A DNA stretch of 64,000 bases from Korobacter sp963703075 (GCA_963703075.1 OY969786.1:2418001-2482000), one strand, 5' to 3'; shown: positions 50,841 through 60,218, counted from the stretch's first letter. A program made the numbers and translations. Notes: generated by a model not told the origin, from the sequence alone.

Positions 50841-51626
50841 TCAGCGACGGCCCTTTTTCTTGGACGGCTGAGCAGCCGATTCGGCTCCTGCGGATTTTGC
50901 GCGACGCTGGCGTGCCACTTCGTACATCACGATGCCGCCGGCGACGGAGACATTGAGCGACGCGACTTCGCCGGCCATGGGGATGCGGACAAGCAGGTCG
51001 CATTTCTTGCGGACGAGATCGTGCAGACCTTTGCCTTCGGCACCCAGCACCAGGGCCAGGCTCATGTTGTAGTCGAGTTCGTCGTAATTCTGCGTACCAC
51101 GCTCATCGAGGCCGACCGTCCAGACGTTGTGCTTTTGCTTGAGATCTTCGAGCGAACGCGCGATGTTGGTGACGCGCGCGATGGGCACGTATTCCGCAGC
51201 GCCGGCGCTGGCCTTCATCGCCGTGCCGGTCACACCCACGGCACGCCGCTCGGGAATGACAACTCCATCAACGCCGGCACCATCGGCACTACGGATGAGC
51301 GCGCCGAGATTGTGCGGATCCTCAATACCGTCGAGGACGACGAGAAAGGCATTTTCGCCACGCTTTTTCTCGATCAGGTCGTCGAGATCGAGGTATTCCT
51401 TCTTCGAGGTGACGGCGATGACGCCCTGGTGCATGTTGGTGTTGGCGGTGCGATCGAGGAAGTCACGGGGAAGAAAGCGGACGGTGATGCCAGACTCGCG
51501 GCAGTCGTCGACGATTCGCTGGACGCGAGGGTCCATGCGGTCTTTGGCAATGGCGACGTATTGAAAGCTTCGGCCGCGCGACTTGAGCGCCTCGCTCACC
51601 GGGTGAATGCCGTAAATCACGTCCAT
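50841..51626 (-). CDS. rlmB: 23S rRNA (guanosine-2'-O)-methyltransferase, RlmB type
   Basis: 261 residues of the SPOUT (TrmH) class. The N-terminal substrate-binding domain opens MDVIYGIHPVSEALKS. Motif 1 is DPHNLGALIRSADGAG, motif 2 is ALVLGAEGKGL, and motif 3 is IPMAGEVASLNVSVAGGI, which together form the knotted SAM site. It modifies a conserved guanosine in the peptidyl-transferase region. The Lys/Arg tail KKKGRR is a common extension. Confidence 0.94.
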   Translation of the reverse strand: MDVIYGIHPVSEALKSRGRSFQYVAIAKDRMDPRVQRIVDDCRESGITVRFLPRDFLDRTANTNMHQGVIAVTSKKEYLDLDDLIEKKRGENAFLVVLDGIEDPHNLGALIRSADGAGVDGVVIPERRAVGVTGTAMKASAGAAEYVPIARVTNIARSLEDLKQKHNVWTVGLDERGTQNYDELDYNMSLALVLGAEGKGLHDLVRKKCDLLVRIPMAGEVASLNVSVAGGIVMYEVARQRRAKSAGAESAAQPSKKKGRR

Positions 51627-51735
51627 GGATTAAGTGTACGACATACCCCACGGGCGGAAACCCGCATCTTAGCTGCTGACTGGCAGCGTGGGGATCGAAG
51701 CCCTTAACGCTGGTACGGCTGCGTTTGTGTGACCA

Positions 51736-51773
51736 AACCCCCACCCTTCGCTGCTCTCAGGATGGGGCACCCG
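51736..51773. repeat. Intergenic copy of the CCCACCCT...GGATGGGGCACCC element
   Basis: CCCCCACCCTTCGCTGCTCTC followed by AGGATGGGGCACCCGG, related to 35637-35679 and the two copies inside aceF. It lies upstream of the LytTR regulator. Confidence 0.65.
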
Positions 51774-51845
51774 GTGCCTGGTTAGCCGGAACTTCTCGGG
51801 ATGCTTGCAGCAGAGATATACTTTGCCGTGGTTCTGGATGGTGCA

Positions 51846-52631
51846 ATGTCTCTTTCCGCAGTGATTGTGGACGATGAACAACTGGCGCGCGACGAACTCG
51901 CGTACTTGTTACAGTCGATCGGCGACGTCGATGTGCTGGCACAGGGGAAGAACGGCGTCGAAGGCGTGAACCTGATCAAGGAACACATGCCGGATCTCGT
52001 TTTCCTCGACGTGCAGATGCCGGGGCTGGACGGCTTCGGCGTCATCAAGAAGCTGCTCGACCGCAAGGTCGCAATGCCGCAGGTGATTTTTGCCACCGCG
52101 TTCGATCAGTACGCGGTGAAGGCGTTCGAAGTGAATGCCGTTGATTACGTGCTGAAGCCCTACGACAAGAAGCGGCTCGAGCAGGCAATCGACAAAGCCA
52201 AGAAGAACCTGGAGAGCACCGACGTGGGCGCAGGCGACCAGCGGATCGATGCGCTGGTGAAGATGCTCGAACTGAAACAGGAACATCGTCCGGCGCAGTC
52301 GAAGATCCTGCTGAAGTCGAATGGGCGCATGTTCCTGGTAGACCAGAAGGATATCTGCTACGCCAGCATCGAGGACGGAGTTATCACGGTGGTGGCCGCG
52401 AACATGGAAGGCCAGTCGAATTGCCGCACCCTGGAAGATCTGCTCGACTCGCTCGATCCCAACGCATTCTGGCGGGCGCACCGCTCGTTCCTGGTGAACA
52501 TCAACCGGATTAAGGAAGTCGTGCCGTGGTTCAAGAGCTCGTACCAGATCCGCATGGACGACCGTAAGCAAACGGAGATTCCCGTGAGCCGCGCCCAGAC
52601 CAAGCGGCTGCGCGAGCTGTTCGGACTTTGA
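51846..52631 (+). CDS. LytTR-family response regulator
   Basis: 261 residues from the ATG at 51846. Receiver domain with D9-D10, D55 in FLDVQMPGLDG and K in LKPYDKKRL. The LytTR DNA-binding domain (~155-255) has KILLKSNGRMFLVDQKDICYA and FWRAHRSFLVNINRIKEV. No sensor kinase is adjacent, so the partner is encoded elsewhere. An in-frame GTG at 51828 lies five bases after TATACT and is an alternative leaderless start. Confidence 0.93.
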   Translation: MSLSAVIVDDEQLARDELAYLLQSIGDVDVLAQGKNGVEGVNLIKEHMPDLVFLDVQMPGLDGFGVIKKLLDRKVAMPQVIFATAFDQYAVKAFEVNAVDYVLKPYDKKRLEQAIDKAKKNLESTDVGAGDQRIDALVKMLELKQEHRPAQSKILLKSNGRMFLVDQKDICYASIEDGVITVVAANMEGQSNCRTLEDLLDSLDPNAFWRAHRSFLVNINRIKEVVPWFKSSYQIRMDDRKQTEIPVSRAQTKRLRELFGL

Positions 52632-53089
52632 AGGTCGGTGTAATCTCCGATACGCACGGCCTGCTTCGCCCGCAGGCCGTGGCTGCTTTGGCGGGCGTCG
52701 ATCACATTTTCCACGCGGGAGATGTCGGAGAGATCGCGATCCTCGGCGAGCTGCGCCGCATTGCGCCGGTGACGGCGATCCGCGGAAACATCGATACCGA
52801 TCAATCTTTCCGCGACCTGCGGGAGACCGAAGCGGTTGAGGTGGGCGGCAAACTCTTCTACCTGATTCACGATGCGAAGCAACTCGACTTGAAGCCGGAA
52901 GCCGCGGGAATTGCAGCGGTGATTAGCGGGCACTCCCACAAACCGGCGATCGAGTGGCGGAACGGCGTGCTGTTCTTCAACCCAGGCAGCGCGGGACCGA
53001 GACGATTCTCGCTGCCGATTTCATTGGGATTCATCCGCATCGTACGCGGCAAGCTGGAAGCATCGACGCAGACCCTGGACGTTGCCTAA
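52628..53089 (+). CDS. YfcE/MJ0936-type metallophosphodiesterase
   Basis: 153 residues from a TTG that overlaps the LytTR stop (TTGA). Calcineurin-like core: D8/H10 (GVISDTHG), D32 (FHAGDVG), the GNID Asn, LIHDAK and the GHSHKP histidines. Acts on small phosphodiesters; the substrate is unknown. Coupled translation with the LytTR regulator suggests a functional link, possibly nucleotide signalling. Confidence 0.92.
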   Translation: MKVGVISDTHGLLRPQAVAALAGVDHIFHAGDVGEIAILGELRRIAPVTAIRGNIDTDQSFRDLRETEAVEVGGKLFYLIHDAKQLDLKPEAAGIAAVISGHSHKPAIEWRNGVLFFNPGSAGPRRFSLPISLGFIRIVRGKLEASTQTLDVA

Positions 53090-54192
53090 CGAACGGTTCC
53101 GTTCAGCAACTCATCGGCGATTTCATTCACAGCCTCCCCCAGCGGCCCATCCTGGCCTTCGAGGTTGGTCAGGATCACGATCCCGAACTGTTTCTCCGGG
53201 ATCATCAGCATGAGGGTACTGGTTCCCTTCTGTCCTCCGCTGTGCGCAACTGTGCGCCAGCCGTGCAGGTCGCCCATCCCGAAGCCCAAGCCATAGCGGG
53301 CAGGCTTTCCGTCGGTCGTCTTCACGGGCGTCCACATAAGCGCGGTGGTCTGCTCGGAAACGATTTTGTGCTGCATCATGGCAATCATGAATTGCGACAT
53401 GTCGTCGACGTTGGAGAGCAGTCCGCCGCCGGGAATTTTGTAGCTGGAGTCCATGAGGCCGGCGTTGATGACGTGCCCGTCGAGAAGGTCGTAGCCGCGG
53501 GTGCGATCGGGGATGATGGCCTGCAGGTTGTCGACGACAGTGTGTGTCATGCCGGCGGGCGCGAGCACTGCGTGGCGGAGATAGTCGTAAAACTTCTCGC
53601 CCGAAGCGCCTTCGATAGCGCAGCCAACCACCGAGTAGCCGTAGGTCGAGTAGCCGAACTTCGAGCCCGGCTGAAACAGCAGCGGATCGTTCCCGAAGAT
53701 GGGCAAGGCTTCGTTGAGGCTGTTGAAGTGCCGGGCATTCTCCGCGCCATGTTCGGCGTCCGGATCTTTCTCGTTGTAATGGCGTACCCCGGAGGTATGG
53801 GAAAGCAATTCGCGCAGGGTGACGGGCCATCGCTTCTGCGGAAACGCGGGGCAATATTGCTGCACCGGCGCATCGAGATCGAGCTTATGGGCCTCGACCA
53901 GGGTCATGGCGGCAACCGCGCTGATGGGTTTTGAAACCGAGGCGAGGCGGTACTCGGTGGCGTCGCTTGCGGCGACATTCCCTTCAACGTCCGCCATGCC
54001 GTAGCCGTGCGACCAAACGGAGACGCCATTCATCACAATGCCAATGGAGGCGCCGGGAATCTGGTGAGCCGTCATCGTTTGGGTCAGGACGCGCTCAACT
54101 TTGTAGACATCAGTCTGGCGGAGGGATTGCGTTTGGGCGACCGCGAGCCCTGTAAACATGACGAGAGTTACTAAAGAGAGGAAACGGCGCAT
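53086..54192 (-). CDS. Secreted serine beta-lactamase-fold hydrolase (class C/esterase family)
   Basis: 368 residues from the ATG at 54192. Signal peptide RRFLSLVTLVMFTGLAVAQ. The catalytic S85xxK88 is in LASVSKPIS, the Tyr motif is in GYSTYGYSVVG and the third motif is HSGGQKG. It lacks features that would mark a true AmpC and is more likely a penicillin-binding-protein-like or esterase-type hydrolase. AAAGGG serves as the ribosome site. It is divergent from purS. Confidence 0.88.
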   Translation of the reverse strand: MRRFLSLVTLVMFTGLAVAQTQSLRQTDVYKVERVLTQTMTAHQIPGASIGIVMNGVSVWSHGYGMADVEGNVAASDATEYRLASVSKPISAVAAMTLVEAHKLDLDAPVQQYCPAFPQKRWPVTLRELLSHTSGVRHYNEKDPDAEHGAENARHFNSLNEALPIFGNDPLLFQPGSKFGYSTYGYSVVGCAIEGASGEKFYDYLRHAVLAPAGMTHTVVDNLQAIIPDRTRGYDLLDGHVINAGLMDSSYKIPGGGLLSNVDDMSQFMIAMMQHKIVSEQTTALMWTPVKTTDGKPARYGLGFGMGDLHGWRTVAHSGGQKGTSTLMLMIPEKQFGIVILTNLEGQDGPLGEAVNEIADELLNGTVR

Positions 54193-54213
54193 TCGTAGCC
54201 CTTTCAAAACATT

Positions 54214-54219
54214 TATAAT
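54214..54219 (+). promoter_or_regulatory. -10 box of the purS promoter
   Basis: A perfect TATAAT 14 bases before the purS ATG; the -35 region is weak. The transcript would start only about 8 bases before the ATG, and no ribosome site is seen. Confidence 0.5.
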
Positions 54220-54233
54220 CCTTGTTTCACGCC

Positions 54234-54476
54234 ATGAAAGCTTACGTCTACGTTTCGCTGAAAAAAAGTGTGCTCGATCCACAGGGCAAAACCATTCACG
54301 GGGCTCTCAACAAGATGGGGTACAAGGGCCTGGCGGATGTGCGCCAAGGCAAGTACTTCGAAATTCAGTTGGACGGCCTGAACCGGGACCAGGCGAAGGC
54401 CGAGGTCGAGCGCGCCGCCAAGGAAGTGCTTACCAATCCCGTGATCGAAGAGTATCGCTACTCGATCGAAGAGTAA
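54234..54476 (+). CDS. purS: PurS subunit of phosphoribosylformylglycinamidine synthase
   Basis: 80 residues. Small partner of PurL/PurQ in purine synthesis. Family pattern AYVYVSLKKSVLDPQGKTIHGALNKMGY, then VRQGKYFEIQLDG and NPVIEEYRYSIEE. The start at 54234 fits the family; the track-length frame from 54222 would add four residues. purQ and purL are not beside it, and glmS follows 57 bases downstream. Confidence 0.93.
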   Translation: MKAYVYVSLKKSVLDPQGKTIHGALNKMGYKGLADVRQGKYFEIQLDGLNRDQAKAEVERAAKEVLTNPVIEEYRYSIEE

Positions 54477-54533
54477 CGACTGCTGGTCACGCAGTTCCGC
54501 GAAGATCCCCCTTCTCGTCTCCGAGGTTGAATT

Positions 54534-56408
54534 ATGTGCGGCATCGTTGGGTATGTTGGAAAAAAAGAACCGGTCGGGGTGATCCTGGAAGGGCTGCGCC
54601 GTCTTGAGTACCGCGGGTATGACTCGGCGGGGATCGCGGTCGCCGGCAATGGGGGCGGACTGCAGCTTCGCCGTGCCTCGGGGAAGCTGCGCAATCTCGA
54701 AGACGTGATCCGGCAGAAGCCGATGGATGGAACCTACGGCATCGGCCACACCCGCTGGGCGACGCATGGGCGTCCGACGGAAGAAAATGCGCACCCGCAC
54801 CGCGACTGCACGGGACACATCGTTGTCGTGCACAACGGCATTGTCGAAAACTATTTGACTCTCAAGAAGCAGTTGATTGCCGAGGGGCACAAGTTTGTCA
54901 CCGAGACCGACACCGAGATCATCGCGCACCTGATCGAAAAGTATTTCGTGCAGAAAGGCGACGGTTCGCGGGTCCCGCTGGAAGAAGCGGTACGCCTCGC
55001 AGTGCGGCAACTGACGGGCGTGTTCGCGGTTTCGGTCATCTCGTCAGACGAGCCGAACAAAATCGTAGCGGCGCGCAACGGACCTCCGGCGGTGATCGGA
55101 CTGGGAGAAAACGAATACTTCGTGGCCTCCGATGTTCCCGCCATCCTGCACCACACGCGCGACATGTTCTTCCTGGCCGACGGCGACCTGGCCGTCATCA
55201 CGCCGGACGGCGTGAAGGTGACCGATCTCGATGGCAATCCCGTCGAGCGCAAGCCGCAGCGGGTGATGTGGGACCCGATCATGGCGGAAAAGGGCGGCTT
55301 CAAGCATTTCATGCTCAAGGAAATTTACGAGCAACCGCGCGCCGTGCGCGACACGACTCTCGGGCGCGTGTCGCTCGATACCGGCAAGGTTTTTCTCGAC
55401 AACATGAGCATTACCGCCGACGACTTCCGCAACTTCGAGAAGGTCTATATCGCGGCCTGCGGAACCAGTTGGCATGCCGGGCTGGCGGCCAAGTTCATGC
55501 TGGAGCGGCTGGCAAAGATTCCGGTGGAAGTGGACTACGCCAGCGAATATCGCTATCGCGATCCGCTGGTCGGCAACAACGATTTGACGGTGTTGATCAC
55601 GCAATCCGGCGAAACGGCAGATACCATCGCGGCGCAGCGCGAGTCGAAGGCGAAAGGTTCCAAGACCCTGGCCGTGTGCAACGTGGTCGGCTCGATGATC
55701 GCCCGCGAGGCGGCAGGCACGGTGTATACGCATGCCGGGCCGGAAATCGGGGTGGCTTCCACCAAGGCATTCACGGCGCAACTTACGGCGCTGTTCCTGC
55801 TTTCACTTCACATGGCAGAGGTGCGCGGCAAAATCTCGATGGAAGAAGGCCGGCAATACATGGAAGAGCTCACGCATCTTCCGGGCAAGCTCGAAACCGT
55901 GCTCAAGCTGGATCCGGCGGTGGAAGACCTGGCGCGCAAATACCACCGGGTGAGTGACTTCCTCTTTCTCGGCCGCGGGATTCATTATCCGATCGCCCTC
56001 GAAGGGGCTCTCAAGCTGAAGGAAATCTCGTATATTCACGCCGAGGGCTACCCGGCGGGCGAGATGAAACACGGGCCGAATGCGCTCATCGATGAAAACT
56101 TGCCGGTGGTGATCATCGCGACGCAGGACAGCAAAGATCCGAAATCCGTCCTGAAGTATGAGAAGACAATCTCGAACCTGCAGGAAGTCAAGGCACGCAG
56201 CGGCACCGTGATCGCCATCGCAACGGAAGGCGATCCGCACATTGCGCAGCATGCCGACCACACGATTTTCCTGCCGGAGGTTCCGGAATTGCTTTCGCCG
56301 ATCCTGGAAATCGTGCCCCTGCAATTGCTGGCGTACCACATCGCAGTGCGGCGCGGTTGCGACGTAGATCAGCCACGAAACCTGGCAAAATCGGTCACAG
56401 TGGAATAG
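54534..56408 (+). CDS. glmS: Glutamine-fructose-6-phosphate aminotransferase (isomerising)
   Basis: 624 residues; makes glucosamine-6-phosphate for peptidoglycan and LPS. The glutaminase domain has Cys2 as nucleophile (MCGIVGYVG) and LRRLEYRGYDSAG. Two SIS sugar-isomerase domains follow (GTSWHAGLAAKFMLERL, TQSGETADTIAA, GRGIHYPIALEGALKLKEISY and the C-terminal PRNLAKSVTVE). No glmS ribozyme signature was seen in the short 57-base leader. Confidence 0.97.
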   Translation: MCGIVGYVGKKEPVGVILEGLRRLEYRGYDSAGIAVAGNGGGLQLRRASGKLRNLEDVIRQKPMDGTYGIGHTRWATHGRPTEENAHPHRDCTGHIVVVHNGIVENYLTLKKQLIAEGHKFVTETDTEIIAHLIEKYFVQKGDGSRVPLEEAVRLAVRQLTGVFAVSVISSDEPNKIVAARNGPPAVIGLGENEYFVASDVPAILHHTRDMFFLADGDLAVITPDGVKVTDLDGNPVERKPQRVMWDPIMAEKGGFKHFMLKEIYEQPRAVRDTTLGRVSLDTGKVFLDNMSITADDFRNFEKVYIAACGTSWHAGLAAKFMLERLAKIPVEVDYASEYRYRDPLVGNNDLTVLITQSGETADTIAAQRESKAKGSKTLAVCNVVGSMIAREAAGTVYTHAGPEIGVASTKAFTAQLTALFLLSLHMAEVRGKISMEEGRQYMEELTHLPGKLETVLKLDPAVEDLARKYHRVSDFLFLGRGIHYPIALEGALKLKEISYIHAEGYPAGEMKHGPNALIDENLPVVIIATQDSKDPKSVLKYEKTISNLQEVKARSGTVIAIATEGDPHIAQHADHTIFLPEVPELLSPILEIVPLQLLAYHIAVRRGCDVDQPRNLAKSVTVE

Positions 56409-56485
56409 GCGCCGCCAAGCCCAAACACGTTCATCCCTGGTTCCTCCGCGGGAGAATCTGAATCTAAGCCTCCGGAGGGGAGCCT

Positions 56486-57430
56486 ATGGCAGAAACGGGG
56501 TTGAAGATTCTGGTGGTAGGAGCCGGTGCCATCGGCGGCTACTTCGGCGGTCGACTTCTGGCGGCGGGGCGCGACGTCACGTTTCTGGTTCGTCCGCGGC
56601 GAGCTGCTGAGCTCGCAAAGCAGGGGCTCCGGGTGAAGAGCGTATATGGCGATCTCGCCCTTCCCTCGCCCCCGACGGTGACCTCGGACAAGATCGCTTC
56701 TCCGTACGATCTCGTACTGCTGAGCTGCAAGGCGCAGGACCTTCCGGATGCGATGGATTCGTTCGCGCCGGCGGTGGGCCCGCAGACGGCGATCTTGCCG
56801 ATGCTGAATGGCATGCGGCATCTCGACGCACTGGATGAACGCTTTGGCCATGAGCATGTGCTGGGTGGTCTGTGCGTCATTTCCGCGGTCCGCGATGCGG
56901 AGGGACGGATCGTTCACCTCAACGACTTGCATCTGCTTGCCTTCGGGGAGCGCGACCTGGCTCGCTCGCCGCGGGTAGAAAAGATCGCGTCGGCGTTTGC
57001 GAACGCCGGCTTCGAAGCACGTCTCAGCGACAACATCGTGCAGGAGATGTGGGACAAGTGGGTCTTCATCGCAACGGCGGCGGGGATCACCTGCCTGATG
57101 CGCGCTGCCATCGGCGATATCGTCGCCGCGAATGGTGCCCGGTTCACGCTGCGACTGCTTGATGAGTGTGCAGCGATCGCGCAGCGCGAGGGGTACGCCC
57201 CTGGTCCGGAGGCAATGGAACGCAATCGCACGATCTTCACCACCGCCGGCTCTCCGCTGACGGCGTCGATGCTGCGCGATGTCGAGAGCCGCGCGCCGAC
57301 CGAGGCCGATCACATTCTCGGGGACCTGCTCGAGCGGGGCGAGCGGCACGGGCTGGCGTCGCCGATGCTGGAGATCGCGTACACCAACCTGAAAGCCTAC
57401 GAAGCACGCTCCCGGCGCGAGAATTGGTAG
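56486..57430 (+). CDS. Ketopantoate-reductase family oxidoreductase (PanE/ApbA-like)
   Basis: 314 residues. N-terminal NADP fold ILVVGAGAIGGYFGGRLL, then VLLSCKAQDLPDAM with the catalytic Lys position, and the C-terminal helical domain with WDKWVFIATAAGITCLMR. May make pantoate for coenzyme A, but paralogues with other substrates are frequent, so panE is not asserted. GGAGGGGAG precedes the ATG. Confidence 0.88.
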   Translation: MAETGLKILVVGAGAIGGYFGGRLLAAGRDVTFLVRPRRAAELAKQGLRVKSVYGDLALPSPPTVTSDKIASPYDLVLLSCKAQDLPDAMDSFAPAVGPQTAILPMLNGMRHLDALDERFGHEHVLGGLCVISAVRDAEGRIVHLNDLHLLAFGERDLARSPRVEKIASAFANAGFEARLSDNIVQEMWDKWVFIATAAGITCLMRAAIGDIVAANGARFTLRLLDECAAIAQREGYAPGPEAMERNRTIFTTAGSPLTASMLRDVESRAPTEADHILGDLLERGERHGLASPMLEIAYTNLKAYEARSRRENW

Positions 57431-57499
57431 GATTTCGCCTGCGTTTGAGACGGTCGATTACAATTGTCCCGGCTCAGCACGCGAGGGAATGGAGAGGCA

Positions 57500-58234
57500 T
57501 TGGCAGAAACGCACCCAATCATGACGGCGCGCGTCACGCGTTCGATCCTGCTGTCGGAGAAAACAAAGCACATCGAATTCGAAATCCTCGATATTCCCAA
57601 GTTCGATTTCATCGCGGGACAGTTCATCTCGGTGCGCGAACCCAAGGCAGACGGTAAGTTTGTCACGCGCGCGTATTCCATCGCCTCCGACCCTGCCGGC
57701 AACAGCCACTTCGATCTCTGCCTCAACCGCGTCGAGAACGGGTTCATGTCGAACTACCTGTGCGATCGGGAGGTCAACGACGAGGTGCACGTGCATGGGC
57801 CGCACGGGCATTTCATCCTGCATGAGAACTTGAAGGACACGATCTTCATTTCCACCGGCACTGGGGTTGCGCCCTTCCGATCGATGTTGCGTTGGCTCTT
57901 CCAGCATCCTGAACGCTTCGAAGGACGCGAGTTTTGGCTTCTCTACGGAACGCGCTACGAAGAAGACATCTATTACCGCGAAGAGTTCGAGCAGATGGCA
58001 AAAGAACGTCCCAACTTCCATTACGTGTGCACGCTGAGCCGCTGCGGCGAGGAATGGACGGGATGCCGCGGGTATGTGCAGGACCATCTGCGCGAAATTG
58101 TGAAGGCCAATCCGGGACGCGACCTGCAAACCTATATCTGCGGGCTGAACAACATGGTGAGCGGAGTGCGCGCGGTGCTGCAGGAGGAGTTCGGCTGGGA
58201 CCGCAAGCAGATCCACTTCGAGCGTTACGACTGA
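57500..58234 (+). CDS. Ferredoxin-NADP reductase-like flavoprotein
   Basis: 244 residues from the TTG at 57500 (GGAGAGG upstream). FAD-binding barrel RAYSIASDPAG with the RxYS motif, then the NAD(P) half with FISTGTGVAPFRSML and the C-terminal YICGLNNMVSGVRAVLQEEFGW. Moves electrons between NAD(P)H and a ferredoxin/flavodoxin or similar partner. An earlier TTG at 57464 is possible. Confidence 0.9.
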   Translation: MAETHPIMTARVTRSILLSEKTKHIEFEILDIPKFDFIAGQFISVREPKADGKFVTRAYSIASDPAGNSHFDLCLNRVENGFMSNYLCDREVNDEVHVHGPHGHFILHENLKDTIFISTGTGVAPFRSMLRWLFQHPERFEGREFWLLYGTRYEEDIYYREEFEQMAKERPNFHYVCTLSRCGEEWTGCRGYVQDHLREIVKANPGRDLQTYICGLNNMVSGVRAVLQEEFGWDRKQIHFERYD

Positions 58235-58311
58235 AAGCCGCGCTGCCGGGCAATCTCCAAAGTCACTTGGCATAAGGCGGCTGCTTCCCGCACACTGAGA
58301 AGTTCCCTTCC

Positions 58312-59868
58312 ATGGCGAAACAAGCAATCATCATTGGCGCTGGACCGGCCGGACTGACGGCGGCTTTCGAGTTGCTGAAGCGCACCGAGATCGTGCCGGT
58401 GGTGATCGAGAAGAGCCCATTCATCGGCGGCATCTCGCGCACCGCGAATTACAAGGGCAACCGCATGGACATTGGCGGTCACCGCTTCTTCTCCAAGAGC
58501 GACCGGGTGATGGAGTGGTGGTTCCAGCATATGCCGATCGAAGCGGGACATGACGAGCTGAACATCAGCTACCAGCAACAATCGCGCCAGGTGCGCGGGG
58601 GCGACGCGCGGCCCGACCCGGAACAGACGGACGAGGTGATGCTGGTGCGGCAGCGGCGCTCGCGGATCTACTTCCTGCGGAAGTTCTTCGATTATCCGAT
58701 CAAGCTCACCGGCGACACGCTAGGCAAGCTTGGACTGAAGCGCAGCGGTAAGATCGGTTTCAGCTACCTCAGTACGCGGCTCAGCCCGATCAAGAACGAG
58801 AAGAATCTCGAGGAATTTTTTATCAACCGCTTCGGACGCGAGCTCTACGGGACTTTCTTCAAGTCGTACACCGAAAAAGTGTGGGGCGTGCCCTGCGACC
58901 AGATCAGCGCCGAATGGGGCGCCCAGCGCATTAAAGGGCTCTCCATCACCAAGGCCATCGGACATTTTCTGCGGCAAACCTTTCGCTCCAAGAAAAGCAT
59001 TGAACAAAAAGAAACCGAGACATCGCTGATCGAGCAGTTTCTTTATCCGAAGTACGGGCCCGGGCAGATGTGGGAGCTGGTGGCGGAGAAAGTGAAAGCG
59101 ATGGGCGGGACGATCGTGACCGAAGCCGACGTGATCAAGCTTGAGACCGAAGGCGCGCGCATTGCCGGGGTGACGGTGCGCGATCACGAAGGCTACTTCC
59201 AGAGATTCAATGGCGACTATTTCTTCTCGACCATGCCGGTGAAGGAGCTGATCGCGAAGCTCGATTGCCCGGTGCCGCCGAATGTTCGCCAGGTGAGCGA
59301 AGGCCTGCAATATCGCGACTTCATTACCGTAGGCCTGCTGGTCGATAAGCTGCGGGTGCAGGACCGCAACGGCAAGCGCATCGACGACAACTGGATTTAC
59401 GTGCAGGAGCCGGATGTGCTGGTGGGGCGGCTGCAGATTTTCAACAACTGGAGCCCGTACCTGGTGGGCGACCGCTCGAAGACGTGGATCGGCGCCGAGT
59501 ATTTCTGTTACGAGGGCGACGATCTCTGGCGCAAGCCCGACGACGAGATGCTGCGGTTCTGCGCTGCGGAACTGGAGAAGATTGGCATCCTCGATCCGGG
59601 ATCGGTGTTGGATGGCACCGTCATCCACGTTCCCAAAACTTATCCGGCGTACTTTGGGAGCTATGACCGGTTCCACGAAATTCGCGAGTGGATCGATCAC
59701 TTCGACAATCTCTACCTGGTAGGCCGCAATGGCATGCACAAGTACAACAACCAGGACCACTCGATGCTGACCGCCATGACCGCTGTCGACAACATCATCA
59801 CCGGGCGGAAGGACAAAGAAAACATCTGGGCGGTGAACACCGAGATGGAGTATCACGAGAGCAAGTAG
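58312..59868 (+). CDS. NAD(P)/FAD-dependent amine-oxidase-fold protein
   Basis: 518 residues. GxGxxG FAD motif IIGAGPAGLTAAFELL followed by the second FAD-contact DIGGHRFFSKSDRVMEWW, and the C-terminal FAD site YLVGRNGMHKYNNQDHSM. Resembles UDP-galactopyranose mutase or protoporphyrinogen/phytoene-type oxidoreductases that occur beside sugar-modifying genes. The precise activity is unknown. No clear ribosome site. Confidence 0.85.
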   Translation: MAKQAIIIGAGPAGLTAAFELLKRTEIVPVVIEKSPFIGGISRTANYKGNRMDIGGHRFFSKSDRVMEWWFQHMPIEAGHDELNISYQQQSRQVRGGDARPDPEQTDEVMLVRQRRSRIYFLRKFFDYPIKLTGDTLGKLGLKRSGKIGFSYLSTRLSPIKNEKNLEEFFINRFGRELYGTFFKSYTEKVWGVPCDQISAEWGAQRIKGLSITKAIGHFLRQTFRSKKSIEQKETETSLIEQFLYPKYGPGQMWELVAEKVKAMGGTIVTEADVIKLETEGARIAGVTVRDHEGYFQRFNGDYFFSTMPVKELIAKLDCPVPPNVRQVSEGLQYRDFITVGLLVDKLRVQDRNGKRIDDNWIYVQEPDVLVGRLQIFNNWSPYLVGDRSKTWIGAEYFCYEGDDLWRKPDDEMLRFCAAELEKIGILDPGSVLDGTVIHVPKTYPAYFGSYDRFHEIREWIDHFDNLYLVGRNGMHKYNNQDHSMLTAMTAVDNIITGRKDKENIWAVNTEMEYHESK

Positions 59869-59925
59869 CACCTCCCCCTCACCATTTCAGGTCTTTGTTT
59901 TCTGGATTTTGCGCAGTAAATCCTT

Positions 59926-59971
59926 GCAAAATATTGAAAACAAGGTGCTTGCTGGCAAAATATTCAAAACA
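59926..59971. repeat. Second locus of the two-unit 29-nt motif
   Basis: GCAAAATATTGAAAAC at 59926 and GCAAAATATTCAAAAC at 59955, again 29 bases apart, as at 10697/10726. Confidence 0.65.
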
Positions 59972-60000
59972 TTGGGGTTAAGCGATTGGAGGCGGGTGCC

Positions 60001-60082
60001 GTCCCCCTGCGGGGACTCGGGTTCTGGGAGCGACGTTCCCAGCGCTTACGCGCTGGGCTATTGACTGCCGTGCCTTCGGCAC
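60001..60082. repeat. Cluster of four short hairpins
   Basis: GTCCCC/GGGGAC (60001-60016), CTGGGA/TCCCAG (60024-60042), CCCAGCGC/GCGCTGGG (60038-60057) and GTGCC/GGCAC (60070-60082). The second and third overlap and could switch. Confidence 0.75.
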
Positions 60083-60111
60083 TCGCAGCGTCGCGGAACC
60101 TGCAGAATCAC

Positions 60112-60218
60112 GGCACTCGCAGCGTTTACGGCATTTGCACCGTTTATGGCACTCTCAGCGTTTGCGGCAATCGCAACGTTTGTGGCACTTGCAGCGTAGC
60201 GGCACCTACAGCGTCGCA
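60112..60218. repeat. 18-bp minisatellite (GGCAcTcGCAGCGTTTaC), about six units
   Basis: Units start at 60112, 60130, 60148, 60166, 60184 and 60201 (last spacing 17), with a lone earlier unit at 60078. The rest of the gap 59869-60349 has no protein-like frame; the short open frames over the repeat simply mirror its 6-codon period. Confidence 0.85.

Noticed and set aside
54477..54533. glmS ribozyme
   Set aside because: The leader is only 57 bases and lacks the conserved ribozyme core.
57464..57499. Earlier TTG start of the ferredoxin-reductase-like gene
   Set aside because: The added residues lack similarity, and a GGAGAGG site lies directly before the later TTG.
60112..60218. CRISPR-like or coding repeat
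   Set aside because: Contiguous 18-bp units without spacers. The overlapping short frames reflect the repeat period and have no start signals.
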